Below are positions 24,872-33,729 of a DNA stretch of 64,000 bases, one piece after another. The stretch's first letter is position 1. Each line of letters starts with the position of its first letter. The notes under the pieces were generated by a model. It was not told the DNA's origin. It did no database searches and worked only from the letters and a program-made list of their open reading frames with translations. The translations under genes were made by a program, and so were the position numbers. Location of the stretch: the NCBI RefSeq assembly GCF_027532025.1, contig NZ_JAPZSY010000006.1:1-64000 (forward strand), written 5' to 3'. Source of the stretch: Inhella sp. Its GTDB lineage: Bacteria; Pseudomonadota; Gammaproteobacteria; Burkholderiales; Burkholderiaceae_C.

Positions 24872-26515
24872 TCAGCGCCGGCGCCAGGCGGCCCAGGTTT
24901 CCTGGATCAGCCGGCGCCGCAGCGCCGGGGCGGCGGGCGCTTCGTCCCACCATCCGTCGGCTTGCATTTGCGCGCAGGCGGCCGCAAAGCGGTGGCACAG
25001 GGTGTCGAAATCGGTTGCGCTGAAGTCCAGCGTGAACACCATGCGGCCCGTACCCACCCACGACAGCGCCACGCCTTGCTCGCGCAAGTAGAACTGCAGC
25101 AGCCAGTGGTAGCGCCCTGGCTGCGTGTAGGCCACGCTCCACACCGAACTCCAATGCGACACGCGCACCGGCCAGCCGCCGTCTTGCAGGATCCGGTTCA
25201 GGCGCGCGGCACGGGCGTCCCAGCGCGACTCCTGGCCGGCGTACAGGGCCTGGACCTCGGGGGTGTCGAGCTGCTCGAGAAACACTTGGATGCCCATGAC
25301 CACGTGCGGGTGCGCGTTGAAGGTGCCGCGGGCGAAGCAAAGGTCGGCCGGTCGGTCGTCTCGGTAGCGCTTCATCCAGCGCGCCTGCCCGCACAGCACC
25401 CCCAGCGGGAAGCCGCCGCCCAGGGTCTTGCCGTAGGTCACCAAGTCTGCCTGCACGCCAAAGCGCTCTTGCGCGCCGCCCGGGGCCAGCCGGAAGCCCA
25501 TAAAGACTTCGTCGAAGATGAGGGCGATGCCGCGCTCGCTGCACACCGCGCGCAGCTGCTCGAGCCATGCGCGGTAGGCTTCGGCGTCGACGGCGGGCAG
25601 CGTGCGTGCGCCCATCAAGCCGCTGTCGCCCGGAGCGGCCTTGTTGGGGTGCAGCACCTGCAAGGGGTTGACCAGCACGCAGGCGATGTCGCGCCGGGTG
25701 CGCAGCACGCGCAGGCTGCGCTCGTCCAGGTCGCGCAGGGTGTAGGTGTCTTGAGCGGGCATGGGGTTGCCCGGGCCGGGCTGCACATCGCCCCACCAGC
25801 CGTGGTAGGCCCCGCAAAAGCGCACCAGCTTGCGGCGCCCTGTGTGGTAGCGGGCCAGGCGCACGGCCTGCATCACCGCTTCGGTGCCCGACATGTGAAA
25901 GCTGACCTCGTCCTGGCCCGAGAGGCGACGCAGGCGCTGCACCACGTCCAGCATGGCTTCGGGGTAGGTGCCCAGGCCCACGCCATAGGGCAAGGCGCGG
26001 CGCTGGGCTTCGGCCATGCTGCGCTGGTAGAAGGCGTGGCCCAGCACGTTGACGCCGTAACTGCCGGTCAGGTCCAGCAGGCGCTCGCCGTCCAGGTCGA
26101 CCACCCAGGCGCCATCCACCCGTTGCACGAAGGCGCCGACGCCGAGCAGGCCCCGCAGGGTGGCGCTGAAAGGGAAGGGCACGCGGTAGGCGCCCGTCAG
26201 CTGCAAGTCGCTCAAGCCCTCGCGCGCCTCGCGGGTGGCCGCCAGGCTGCGCGCATGGCGGGTATTCAGCTTGTGGGCCAGGCGCTGCAAGCCTTCGCGC
26301 CGGCGGCTTTGCAGCGCCAGGCTGGCGCCGTCGGCGCCATAAAAAGCGTCGCCCTCGAGCCGGTAGCCCGGCAGCCAGCGCGCCAGGCGCAGGGCCATCT
26401 TGCTGTGGCCGGTCAGGCTGGGGTGCTTGGCCACCGACAGCTGCAAGCGTCTCACGGCTTTGGGCAGCAGGGCCAGCCCGGTGCCGGCCGCGGCCAGCGT
26501 CATCCATTCCGTCAT
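24872..26515 (-). CDS. Class III PLP-dependent aminotransferase (glutamate-1-semialdehyde-mutase-like) with N-terminal extension
   Basis: A 547-residue protein. Residues from about 125 on form a fold-type I class III aminotransferase: GSYGVNVLGHAFY, FHMSGTEAVMQAVRLARYHT, CGAYHGWWGDVQ, LIFDEVFMGFRL and the PLP lysine in TYGKTLGGGFPLG. It resembles glutamate-1-semialdehyde aminomutase but is 110-120 residues longer at the N terminus, where a hydrophobic stretch (TLAAAGTGLALLPKAV) may tether it to the membrane. Lying 28 bp from a divergent phosphatidylserine decarboxylase, it is unlikely to serve heme synthesis. Its substrate may be an amino-lipid or a lipid headgroup; that is inference. AAGGAA five bases upstream supports the start. 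Confidence 0.8.
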   Translation of the reverse strand: MTEWMTLAAAGTGLALLPKAVRRLQLSVAKHPSLTGHSKMALRLARWLPGYRLEGDAFYGADGASLALQSRRREGLQRLAHKLNTRHARSLAATREAREGLSDLQLTGAYRVPFPFSATLRGLLGVGAFVQRVDGAWVVDLDGERLLDLTGSYGVNVLGHAFYQRSMAEAQRRALPYGVGLGTYPEAMLDVVQRLRRLSGQDEVSFHMSGTEAVMQAVRLARYHTGRRKLVRFCGAYHGWWGDVQPGPGNPMPAQDTYTLRDLDERSLRVLRTRRDIACVLVNPLQVLHPNKAAPGDSGLMGARTLPAVDAEAYRAWLEQLRAVCSERGIALIFDEVFMGFRLAPGGAQERFGVQADLVTYGKTLGGGFPLGVLCGQARWMKRYRDDRPADLCFARGTFNAHPHVVMGIQVFLEQLDTPEVQALYAGQESRWDARAARLNRILQDGGWPVRVSHWSSVWSVAYTQPGRYHWLLQFYLREQGVALSWVGTGRMVFTLDFSATDFDTLCHRFAAACAQMQADGWWDEAPAAPALRRRLIQETWAAWRRR

Positions 26516-26543
26516 CGTCGTTCCTTGGAGGTCGAGTGCATCG

Positions 26544-27491
26544 ATGTCCGAGGGTGTAGTTCCTTGTCTTGACAACGTCATGAACCCTGTCACCTCACCG
26601 ACTTCCGCCTCCCCCACGCCCCGCCGCCGCTGGCGCGACCGCTTGTTGCTGAACGAGGACTTGAACTTCCTGCTCACCAACCGCGTGCCCCGCATCGCCT
26701 TGACGCGCTTCATGGGCTGGTTCAGCAAGGTCCGCTCGCCCGCGTTGACGCGGCTGAGCCTGTGGGTGTGGCGCCAGTTCACCGACTTGGACCTGAGCGA
26801 CGCCAAGCAGCAGCGCTTCGACAGCCTGCACGCCTGCTTCACCCGCGAGTTGGTGCCCGGCGCGCGGCCCATTGCTGCCGACCCGGCCGTGCTGGTCAGC
26901 CCGAGCGACGCCATCGTGGGTGCGCTCGGTCGGGTCGAGGCCGGCACCGTGTTGCAGGCCAAGGGCATGCCTTACCCCCTGGCCGAGTTGTTGGGCAGTG
27001 CCGACGACGCCGCCGAGTTCGAGGGCGGCCACTACCTGACCCTGCGGCTGACCTCGGCCATGTACCACCGCTTCCATGCGCCCGACGACGCCACCGTGAC
27101 CGATGTGCGTTACCTCAGCGGCGACACCTGGAACGTCAACCCCATTGCCCTGAAGCGCGTGGAGCGCCTGTTCTGCCGCAACGAGCGCGCCGTGCTGCGC
27201 CTGCGCTTGCATGACGACCGTCCCCTGCTGATCGTGCCGGTGGCGGCCATTTTGGTGGCCAGCATGCGACTGCACTGCCTCGACGTGCTGCTGCACTTGC
27301 GCTGGCGCGGGCCGCGGGACACGCGTTGCCACGCGCCAGTGCGGCGCGGCCAAGAGTTGGGCTGGTTCGAGCACGGCTCCACCCTGGTGCTCTTGGTACC
27401 GCCCGACCTGCAGCCCTTGGTGACCCCCGGGGAGCGCTTGCGCATGGGGCAGCCCCTGTTGCGACGCTCGGTTGTCATGCCGGTGTCGTGA
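26544..27491 (+). CDS. psd: Phosphatidylserine decarboxylase
   Basis: A 303-315 residue PSD proenzyme. LPYxLTR-like N-terminal text (NRVPRIALTRFMGWF), the catalytic segment [40 protein letters not shown] and the self-cleavage site HGSTLVLLVPP are present. The G-S-T serine becomes the pyruvoyl cofactor. PSD makes phosphatidylethanolamine in the inner membrane. I prefer ATG 26544 because GGAGGT lies 11 bases upstream; ATG 26580 has no ribosome site. It is 22 bp from the next gene and divergent from the aminotransferase. Confidence 0.92.
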   Translation: MSEGVVPCLDNVMNPVTSPTSASPTPRRRWRDRLLLNEDLNFLLTNRVPRIALTRFMGWFSKVRSPALTRLSLWVWRQFTDLDLSDAKQQRFDSLHACFTRELVPGARPIAADPAVLVSPSDAIVGALGRVEAGTVLQAKGMPYPLAELLGSADDAAEFEGGHYLTLRLTSAMYHRFHAPDDATVTDVRYLSGDTWNVNPIALKRVERLFCRNERAVLRLRLHDDRPLLIVPVAAILVASMRLHCLDVLLHLRWRGPRDTRCHAPVRRGQELGWFEHGSTLVLLVPPDLQPLVTPGERLRMGQPLLRRSVVMPVS

Positions 27492-27513
27492 GCCCTGGGC
27501 AGCATGGGCAGTC

Positions 27514-28383
27514 ATGCAACGCGACGCCCTGCCCGAACTCGCGGCCCTCTTGCCGCCGCCCGGAAACGACCCCGACGAGGGCGGCGAGCCCGGCGGCTTG
27601 CGACTGCGCACCGTGTGGATCAGCGACCTGCACCTGGGCACCCCGGGTTGCCAGGCGCAAGCGCTGCTGCACTTTCTGCGCCATGTCGATTGCGACACCC
27701 TGTACCTCGTGGGCGACATCGTCGACGGCTGGCAGTTGCGCCGGCACTGGTTTTGGCCCCAGGCGCACAACGACGTCGTCCAAAAACTGCTGCGCAAGGT
27801 GCGCAAGGGCACGCGTGTTGTCTTCGTGCCGGGCAACCACGACGAGTTCGCCCGCAAGTACCTGGGCCACAGCTTTGGCGGCATCGAGGTGCTGGGCGAG
27901 GTCATCCACACCTTGGCCGATGGTCGGCGGTTGTGGGTCACCCATGGCGACCATTTCGACGGCGTGATCCAAATCGCCAAGTGGCTGGCCCACCTGGGCG
28001 ATTGGGCCTACACCCGTGCGCTGGAGGCCAACCATGCCCTCAACTCCCTGCGCGCCCGCTTGGGACTGCCCTACTGGAGCCTGTCGCGCTACCTCAAGCT
28101 CAAGGTCAAGCGGGCGGTGGCTTACGTGGACGACTTCGAGCGCGCCGTGGCGCGCGAAGCCCGCGCCCGTGGACTGGATGGGGTGGTGTGCGGGCACATC
28201 CACCATGCCGAATTGCGCGACATCGACGGCATCCTGTACGCCAACGACGGCGACTGGGTGGAAAGCCTGACCGCCCTGGCCGAGCACGCCGACGGAAGGC
28301 TGGAGGTCATCGACTGGACCGAGCGCTGGGCGCAAGCCGTGCGCCCCAAGTTGCCCTTGGCCCTGCCGGCCCCCACCGCCTGA
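27514..28383 (+). CDS. PlcP-type metallophosphoesterase (phospholipase C-like)
   Basis: This 289-residue calcineurin-like phosphoesterase has ISDLHLGTPGCQA, YLVGDIVDGWQL, VPGNHDEFARKY, THGDHFD and GHIHHAE, giving all metal ligands. Segments WPQAHNDVVQKLLRKVRKGT, WLAHLGDWAY and YWSLSRYLKLKVK are those of PlcP, the rhizobial enzyme that cleaves phospholipid headgroups from PE/PC to give diacylglycerol under phosphate starvation. Such proteins are often mislabelled UDP-2,3-diacylglucosamine hydrolase; true LpxH is at 32459 here. It is co-transcribed with psd and lies close to the pst/pho genes and a GT4 enzyme. Confidence 0.82.
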   Translation: MQRDALPELAALLPPPGNDPDEGGEPGGLRLRTVWISDLHLGTPGCQAQALLHFLRHVDCDTLYLVGDIVDGWQLRRHWFWPQAHNDVVQKLLRKVRKGTRVVFVPGNHDEFARKYLGHSFGGIEVLGEVIHTLADGRRLWVTHGDHFDGVIQIAKWLAHLGDWAYTRALEANHALNSLRARLGLPYWSLSRYLKLKVKRAVAYVDDFERAVAREARARGLDGVVCGHIHHAELRDIDGILYANDGDWVESLTALAEHADGRLEVIDWTERWAQAVRPKLPLALPAPTA

Positions 28384-28408
28384 AGCGCCCAAAAGAAACC
28401 CGCCTCAT

Positions 28409-28468
28409 GGGCGGGATTCGGGGCGGGATTCGGGGCGGGGTTCAGGGCGGGGTTCAGGGCGGGGTGGG
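28409..28468 (+). repeat. 12-bp tandem repeat, five copies
   Basis: GGGCGGGATTCG x2, GGGCGGGGTTCA x2, then GGGCGGGGTGGG, in the gap between the convergent phosphoesterase and cspA. The first copy also pairs with CCCGCC at 28400-28405 to form a short hairpin. Purely non-coding; copy number is likely variable. Confidence 0.9.
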
Positions 28469-28491
28469 TGAGCGGGACGCCCGGTGTGGGC

Positions 28492-28716
28492 TCAGTGGGT
28501 GCCCTGGGCCGGGTCGAGTGGCTGGATGTTTTGGGCCAGCACGCCTTTGGGGCCTTCGATCAACTCGAAGCTGACCTTGCTGCCTTGGCGAAGGGTGCGG
28601 AAGCCTTCCATGTTGATGGCACTGAAGTGCGCGAAGACGTCAGAACCGCCGGATTCCGGTTCGATGAACCCGAAGCCTTTGGCGTCGTTGAACCACTTGA
28701 CCGTACCGAGCGGCAT
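28492..28716 (-). CDS. cspA: Cold-shock-domain RNA-binding protein
   Basis: A 74-residue cold-shock protein with both RNA-binding motifs, KGFGFIEP (RNP1) and DVFAHFSAI (RNP2), plus GTVKWFNDA at the start and [15 protein letters not shown]. Such proteins melt RNA structure. The 246-bp gap upstream to clpS holds its leader and I see nothing else coding there. The choice of cspA as symbol is generic; several paralogues are usual. Confidence 0.9.
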   Translation of the reverse strand: MPLGTVKWFNDAKGFGFIEPESGGSDVFAHFSAINMEGFRTLRQGSKVSFELIEGPKGVLAQNIQPLDPAQGTH

Positions 28717-28962
28717 GACTGCATCCTTGGGAAGTGCTCAAAAATGAGGCGCTGGATTGTTGGTCTCGGTGGCCGCTGGCGTCAATTCAGGGCCTGCCCG
28801 GATGGGGCAGACCCCAGGTCCCGGCGCTGGCAGGGCCGCATGCTGCGGCGCGCGAGGCCGCCGTCTTCCCGCCCTGCTGGACCTGGGGGGATGCCGTGCA
28901 AGCCGCCCGGGCATGGCGAGTCAGCGTCAGCGGATCGGCGGATGGCTCCCTAGAATCAAGGC

Positions 28963-29322
28963 ATGCCGTTTCCGCTTCTTTCCACCCCGCCGGGCTCGCC
29001 AGCGCCAGGCCCGCTGCCCGACGGGGGCGATGCGGCCACCGTGGCCGAGCGCCAAGATCAGCGCACCGAGCCGCCCAGGCTGTACCAAGTGGTGATGTTG
29101 AACGACGACTACACACCGATGGAGTTCGTCGTCATGGTGTTGCAGGAGTATTTCCGGCACGATCTCGACAGCGCCACGCTCATCATGCTGAAGATCCATC
29201 ACGAAGGGCGCGGCGTCTGTGGGGTCTACACCCAGGACGTGGCGGCCACCAAGGTTGAACTCGTTGCCGCCGCTGCACAGCGGGACGGCCATCCCCTGCA
29301 ATGCGTCATGGAGGCCGCATGA
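28963..29322 (+). CDS. clpS: ATP-dependent Clp protease adaptor ClpS
   Basis: A 119-residue adaptor that delivers N-degron substrates to ClpAP. The core [20 protein letters not shown], the [12 protein letters not shown] segment and the T-x-VE region are typical. The N terminus is longer than in E. coli and proline-rich. A TAGAAT hexamer at 28951-28956 ends six bases before the ATG, so either the message is leaderless or the true start is a downstream GTG (29041). It overlaps clpA through ATGA. Confidence 0.92.
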   Translation: MPFPLLSTPPGSPAPGPLPDGGDAATVAERQDQRTEPPRLYQVVMLNDDYTPMEFVVMVLQEYFRHDLDSATLIMLKIHHEGRGVCGVYTQDVAATKVELVAAAAQRDGHPLQCVMEAA

Positions 29323-31655
29323 TTGCCCAAGAACTCGAAGTCAGTCTGCACATGGCGTTCGTGGACGCCCGGCAGCAGCGGCACGAATTCATCACGGTCG
29401 AGCACCTGCTGATGGCCCTGCTCGACAACCCGTCCGCCAGCGAGGTGCTGCGCGCCTGCGCCGCCACCATCGAAGACCTGCGCAAGAACTTGGCGCAGTT
29501 CATCAAGGACAACACGCCCACCGTGGGCGGCACCGACGAGGTGGACACCCAGCCCACACTCGGTTTCCAACGGGTGATCCAGCGCGCCATCATGCACGTG
29601 CAAAGCACGGGCAACGGCAAGAAGGAAGTCACCGGCGCCAACGTGCTGGTGGCCATCTTTGGCGAAAAGGATTCGCACGCGGTTTACTACCTGCACCAGC
29701 AGGGCGTGACCCGCTTGGACGTGGTGAACTTCATCGCCCACGGCATCCGCAAGTCCGACCCGCCCGAACCGCCGAAGAGCGAAGGCAAGTCCGAAGGCGA
29801 AGGTGGATCGCAGCCGCAGGAAGAAGGCGAAGGCCAGCCGACCAAGGCGTCGCCCCTTGAGCAGTTCACCCAAAACCTGAATGCCGCCGCCCGGGACGGC
29901 AAGATCGACCCACTGATCGGCCGCGAAAGCGAGGTCGAGCGCGTCATCCAGGTGCTGTGCCGTCGACGCAAGAACAACCCGCTCTTGGTGGGCGAAGCCG
30001 GCGTGGGCAAGACCGCCATCGCCGAGGGACTGGCTTGGCGCATCACCGAAGGCACGGTGCCTGAGGTGCTGGCCGACAGCACGGTGTACGCCCTGGACAT
30101 GGGCGCCCTGCTGGCTGGCACCAAGTACCGTGGCGACTTCGAGCAGCGGCTCAAGGCGGTATTGAAGCAACTGAAGGACCAGCCCGGCGCCGTGTTGTTC
30201 ATCGATGAGATCCACACCCTCATCGGGGCGGGTGCGGCCAGCGGGGGCACCCTGGACGCGAGCAACCTGCTCAAGCCGGCGCTCTCCAGCGGCCAACTCA
30301 AGTGCATCGGCGCCACCACCTTCACCGAGTACCGGGGCATTTTTGAAAAGGACGCGGCCCTGTCGCGGCGGTTCCAGAAGGTGGACGTCGTCGAGCCCAC
30401 CGTCAGCCAAACCATTGAGATCTTGAAGGGGCTCAAGAGCCGCTTCGAAGAGCACCACGGCGTCAAGTACGCCAGCGCCGCGCTGGAGGCGGCGGCCGAG
30501 TTGGCGGCTAAGTTCATCAACGACCGGTTCCTCCCGGACAAGGCCATCGACGTCATCGACGAGGCCGGCGCCGCTCAGCGCGTGTTGCCGGTGGGCAAGC
30601 GCAAGAAAACCATCACGCGCGCCGAGGTCGAAGACATCGTCAGCAAGATCGCGCGCATCCCGCCCACCTCGGTCAGCAACGACGACCGCGGCAAGCTCAA
30701 GACCTTGGAGCGCGACCTCAAGGCCACGGTGTTCGGGCAAGACCCGGCCAGCGAGGCCCTGGCCGCTGCCATCAAGATGGCCCGCTCCGGTCTGGGCAAG
30801 CCCGACAAGCCGATCGGCGCCTTCCTGTTCAGCGGCCCCACGGGCGTCGGCAAGACCGAGGTGGCCAAACAGTTGGCGTTCACGCTGGGCATCGAACTGA
30901 TCCGCTTCGACATGTCGGAGTACATGGAGCGTCACGCCGTCAGCCGCCTCATCGGTGCGCCCCCGGGCTACGTGGGCTTCGACCAAGGCGGCTTGCTGAC
31001 CGAGGCCATCACCAAGAAGCCGCACGCGGTGCTGCTGTTGGATGAAATCGAAAAGGCGCACCCCGATGTTTTCAACGTGCTGCTGCAGGTCATGGACCAC
31101 GGCACGCTGACCGACAACAACGGACGCAAGGCCGATTTCCGCAACGTCATCATCGTGATGACGACCAATGCGGGCGCCGAGGCCTTGCAAAAGAGCACCA
31201 TCGGCTTCACCACGCAGCGCCAACTGGGCGACGAGATGGGCGACATCAAGCGCTTGTTCACGCCCGAGTTCCGCAACCGCCTGGACGGCATCATCAGCTT
31301 CCGCGCGCTGGATGAAACCATCATCCTGCGCGTGGTGGACAAGTTCCTGCTGCAACTGGAAGGCCAGCTCACCGAGAAGAAGGTCGAAGTCACCTTCACC
31401 GACGCGCTGCGCAAGCACCTGGGCCAGAAGGGTTTCGACCCCCTGATGGGTGCGCGTCCGATGCAACGTCTGATTCAAGACACCATCCGCCGCGCCTTGG
31501 CCGACGAACTATTGTTCGGGCGCCTGACCGAGGGTGGGCGCTTGACGGTGGACGTCAACGAGGCAGGCGAGGTGCAGCTCGACATCCAGGCTTTGCCGAC
31601 CAAGCCCGGCAAGGGCAAGGCCGACAAGAAGGTCGAATCCGAGCCCGCGGCCTGA
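29319..31655 (+). CDS. clpA: ATP-dependent Clp protease ATP-binding subunit ClpA
   Basis: A 778-residue AAA+ unfoldase. The Clp N domain ([20 protein letters not shown]) is followed by a first ATPase module with [15 protein letters not shown] and [13 protein letters not shown], then a second with [15 protein letters not shown] and [13 protein letters not shown]. The ClpP-binding loop region lies near residue 630. A charged linker with repeated EGE/EGK follows the N domain and is longer than in E. coli. Translationally coupled to clpS. Confidence 0.96.
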   Translation: MIAQELEVSLHMAFVDARQQRHEFITVEHLLMALLDNPSASEVLRACAATIEDLRKNLAQFIKDNTPTVGGTDEVDTQPTLGFQRVIQRAIMHVQSTGNGKKEVTGANVLVAIFGEKDSHAVYYLHQQGVTRLDVVNFIAHGIRKSDPPEPPKSEGKSEGEGGSQPQEEGEGQPTKASPLEQFTQNLNAAARDGKIDPLIGRESEVERVIQVLCRRRKNNPLLVGEAGVGKTAIAEGLAWRITEGTVPEVLADSTVYALDMGALLAGTKYRGDFEQRLKAVLKQLKDQPGAVLFIDEIHTLIGAGAASGGTLDASNLLKPALSSGQLKCIGATTFTEYRGIFEKDAALSRRFQKVDVVEPTVSQTIEILKGLKSRFEEHHGVKYASAALEAAAELAAKFINDRFLPDKAIDVIDEAGAAQRVLPVGKRKKTITRAEVEDIVSKIARIPPTSVSNDDRGKLKTLERDLKATVFGQDPASEALAAAIKMARSGLGKPDKPIGAFLFSGPTGVGKTEVAKQLAFTLGIELIRFDMSEYMERHAVSRLIGAPPGYVGFDQGGLLTEAITKKPHAVLLLDEIEKAHPDVFNVLLQVMDHGTLTDNNGRKADFRNVIIVMTTNAGAEALQKSTIGFTTQRQLGDEMGDIKRLFTPEFRNRLDGIISFRALDETIILRVVDKFLLQLEGQLTEKKVEVTFTDALRKHLGQKGFDPLMGARPMQRLIQDTIRRALADELLFGRLTEGGRLTVDVNEAGEVQLDIQALPTKPGKGKADKKVESEPAA

Positions 31656-31670
31656 GCGCCGAGCCTCCCG

Positions 31671-31697
31671 ACAACGCCCGGCCTGGCCGGGCGTTGT
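31671..31697 (+). terminator. Terminator between clpA and mtfA
   Basis: A 12-bp perfect stem ACAACGCCCGGC/GCCGGGCGTTGT with a three-base loop, touching the stop codon of the convergent mtfA. The outer A-T pairs make it usable in both directions. Confidence 0.8.
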
Positions 31698-32462
31698 TCA
31701 TGGGCGGTGCGCGGCCGGGTCTTGCCGAAAGAAGCCGGCCAATTGCGCGTACAGGGCCGGGTCTTCGGCGCGCAGGGCCCGCGGATCGACAAAGAAAGCC
31801 TCGCTGGCCACGGCAAAGAACTCGTCCAGCGCGCGGGTGCCGTAGTCGTCGATGCAACTGGGCTCGCGGTGGGCCACCCGATCGGCGAAGCGATCCCAGG
31901 CCAGGGTCAGCCCGTCGTGCCAGCGGCGCATGGCGTCGGCGTCGGGCAGCGGCGGAATGCCGTCGGCCTCGCCGTTGGCCAAGTCGATGAGGTGGATGAA
32001 TTCGTGGATCACCACGTTGAAGACCGGCCCGCCGTCGTCGTTCCAGTCCACCGCGTCCCAGGTCAGCATCACCGGCCCGCCCGGCATCGCTTCGCCAGCC
32101 AAGGGTTCCTCCCAGGTGTGCACCACGCCGAAGTCGTCGACGTCCTCGCGAGGCGCCACGACCTCGCCGGCGTGCATCACGATGCCTCGGCTGCGCCCGT
32201 ACACGCCCAGCCCCAGGGCCAGCACGGGCAGGCAGGCCTGGGCGGCCACGGCCACGGCCATGGCATCGCTCACTTGCAGCTCGCCCACCCCATGAAACTC
32301 CCGCGTGGCCAAGAACAGGCTGCACATCGACCGAAGCCGGGGCTCGTCGGCAGGCAAAAAGGGAAAGCGTGCCAGCGTGGCCGCCCACAGTGCGTCTGGG
32401 ATGGGGTGCTTGGCGATCAAGCGCTGCTCGCGCCACGCCTGCCAGCGGGTCAGCCAGCTCAC
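31698..32462 (-). CDS. mtfA: M90-family zinc metallopeptidase (MtfA)
   Basis: A 254-residue cytosolic peptidase with the zinc motif NVVIHEFIHLIDLANGEADG (HExxH) and a downstream glutamate in DEFFAVASEAFF. FLATREFHGVGELQVSD and VMLTWDAVDWN are MtfA segments. In E. coli MtfA interacts with the glucose repressor Mlc. GTG 32462 overlaps the lpxH stop as GTGA and gives a length close to E. coli MtfA (265). The longer upstream frame is an artefact. Confidence 0.88.
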   Translation of the reverse strand: MSWLTRWQAWREQRLIAKHPIPDALWAATLARFPFLPADEPRLRSMCSLFLATREFHGVGELQVSDAMAVAVAAQACLPVLALGLGVYGRSRGIVMHAGEVVAPREDVDDFGVVHTWEEPLAGEAMPGGPVMLTWDAVDWNDDGGPVFNVVIHEFIHLIDLANGEADGIPPLPDADAMRRWHDGLTLAWDRFADRVAHREPSCIDDYGTRALDEFFAVASEAFFVDPRALRAEDPALYAQLAGFFRQDPAAHRP

Positions 32463-33221
32463 ATCAAAGCGTCGCGCTGGATGCCTTCGGGACCGAGGTA
32501 AAGGCACTCGGCCCGCGCTGCGCCACCGTGGTCCAGGTCCCAGTCGCTCAGGCACAGGCGCGACAGGCCTTGCCCCAGGGAGAAGCAGCCCGGCCGGTGG
32601 GTATGACCATGGATGAACATGCGCGCGCCAGCGGTGTTCAGCAACTGGCGGCAGAGATCGGCGTCGGGGTCGGCGAAGGGCAGGCCCTCGTGCTGCTGCT
32701 GAGCCTGCGCTTGCCGGCTGGCGTCGCGCATCTGCGCGGCCTGGGCCAGGCGCTCGTCCAGCGGGCGCTGCAGGAAGGCCTGCTGCCAGGCGGGTTGGCG
32801 CACTTGCGCCCGGAAGGCTTGGTAGCCGGCGTCGTCCAAGCACTGGGCATCGCCGTGCGCCACCAGGAAGCGGTCGCCCCAAGCGTCCAGGGTCAGCAAC
32901 TCGTCCACGCGCTGGAAGGCACCCGCCTGGGCCAGGGTGTCGCCCACCAGAAAGTCGCGGTTGCCGGCCATGAAGTATTGCGGGCGCTGACGCCCGCTCG
33001 CCATCAGGGCGCGCGCCACGCGCTGGGCATAGGCCAGGTCCAGCGCGTCGTCACCCACCCAGGCCTCGAAGAGATCACCGAGGATGAACAAGGCATCGGC
33101 CTGCAGGCTGCCCAGCAGGCGCTCGAACGCGGCCAGGGTGTTCGGCGTGTCGGGCCAGGTGCAGGTCGGACACGAAGGCCAGGCACCGCCATGCGGGCGG
33201 CGCTTGCAGGTGACGGATCAA
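32459..33221 (-). pseudogene. lpxH: UDP-2,3-diacylglucosamine diphosphatase with a single-base frameshift
   Basis: LpxH removes UMP from UDP-2,3-diacylglucosamine in lipid A synthesis. Motifs GDLFEAWVGDD, GNRDFLVG, HGDAQC and HGHTHRPG are in the frame ending at 32459. The N-terminal FVSDLHL metal motif lies upstream in another frame. Removing one C from the run read as GGCCCGAC (plus-strand GGG at 33152-33154) joins them as SDLHLADTPNTLAAFERLLG, a normal LpxH sequence. The total of 763 bases is a multiple of three plus one, consistent with one inserted base. No ATG precedes the FVSDLHL motif; TTG 33221 is the likely start, four bases after ppiB. LpxH is normally essential, so a sequencing error is likely unless another hydrolase substitutes. 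Confidence 0.85.
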
Positions 33222-33225
33222 ACGA

Positions 33226-33729
33226 TCACGCGGCCTCGACGGCCTTTTCGATCACCACGGCTTCGAGCGGCACGTCATCGTGGAAGCCCGAGCGGCCGGT
33301 GCGCACTTTTTCGATGGCATCGACCACAGATTGCCCTTCCACCACGGCACCGAACACGGCGTAGCCCCAGCCCGAGCCGCTCTCGCGCGTGAAGTTCAGG
33401 AAGTCGTTGTCCTTCGTGTTGATGAAGAACTGGGCGGTGGCCGAGTGCGGGTCGTTGGTGCGGGCCATGGCCAGCGTGTACTTGACGTTCTTCAGGCCGT
33501 TGTTGGCCTCGTTCTGGATCGGGGCCTGGGTGGCCTTTTGCTTCATGTCGGCGGTCATGCCGCCGCCTTGGACCATGAAGCCCTTGATGACGCGGTGAAA
33601 CACCGTGCCGTCGTAGTGGCCGCGGCGCACGTAGCCGAGGAAGTTCTCGACCGAAGCCGGCGCTTTGTCGGCGTCCAGCTCGATCTTGATCAGGCCGTGG
33701 TTGGTGTGGAGTTCGACGGTGTGCTTCAT
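33226..33729 (-). CDS. ppiB: Peptidyl-prolyl cis-trans isomerase, cytoplasmic cyclophilin
   Basis: A 167-residue cyclophilin without a signal peptide. [49 protein letters not shown] and [14 protein letters not shown] hold the active-site Arg, Phe and Gln residues. It catalyses proline isomerisation in folding. The start overlaps the ppiA stop by four bases (ATGA), so the two cyclophilins are coupled. Confidence 0.95.
   Translation of the reverse strand: MKHTVELHTNHGLIKIELDADKAPASVENFLGYVRRGHYDGTVFHRVIKGFMVQGGGMTADMKQKATQAPIQNEANNGLKNVKYTLAMARTNDPHSATAQFFINTKDNDFLNFTRESGSGWGYAVFGAVVEGQSVVDAIEKVRTGRSGFHDDVPLEAVVIEKAVEAA

Noticed and set aside
24827-26572. Long plus-strand open frame (581 codons) across the aminotransferase, and similar ones at 29226-31478 (minus), 4852-5328 (minus) and 48342-50126 (plus, upstream of the GGDEF-EAL gene)
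   Set aside because: They are shadows of high-GC genes: low-complexity Ala/Gly/His/Arg-rich text, no family motifs and full overlap with genes that have clear catalytic residues.
26569-26574. TTGACA as a -35 hexamer for psd
   Set aside because: No -10 lies 16-18 bp downstream and it is inside the likely psd coding region.
26499-26592. GTCA repeats near the aminotransferase/psd divergence as a PhoB box
   Set aside because: The GTCA pairs at 26499/26511 and 26577/26589 are 12 bp apart, not 11, and fall in start codons or coding sequence.
27514-28383. Annotation of the metallophosphoesterase as UDP-2,3-diacylglucosamine diphosphatase (LpxH)
   Set aside because: The sequence carries PlcP-type segments such as WPQAHNDVVQKLLRKVRKGT, and a separate LpxH-like gene is at 32459-33221.
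28409-28468. CRISPR array
   Set aside because: The unit is 12 bp with no spacers; it is a simple tandem repeat.
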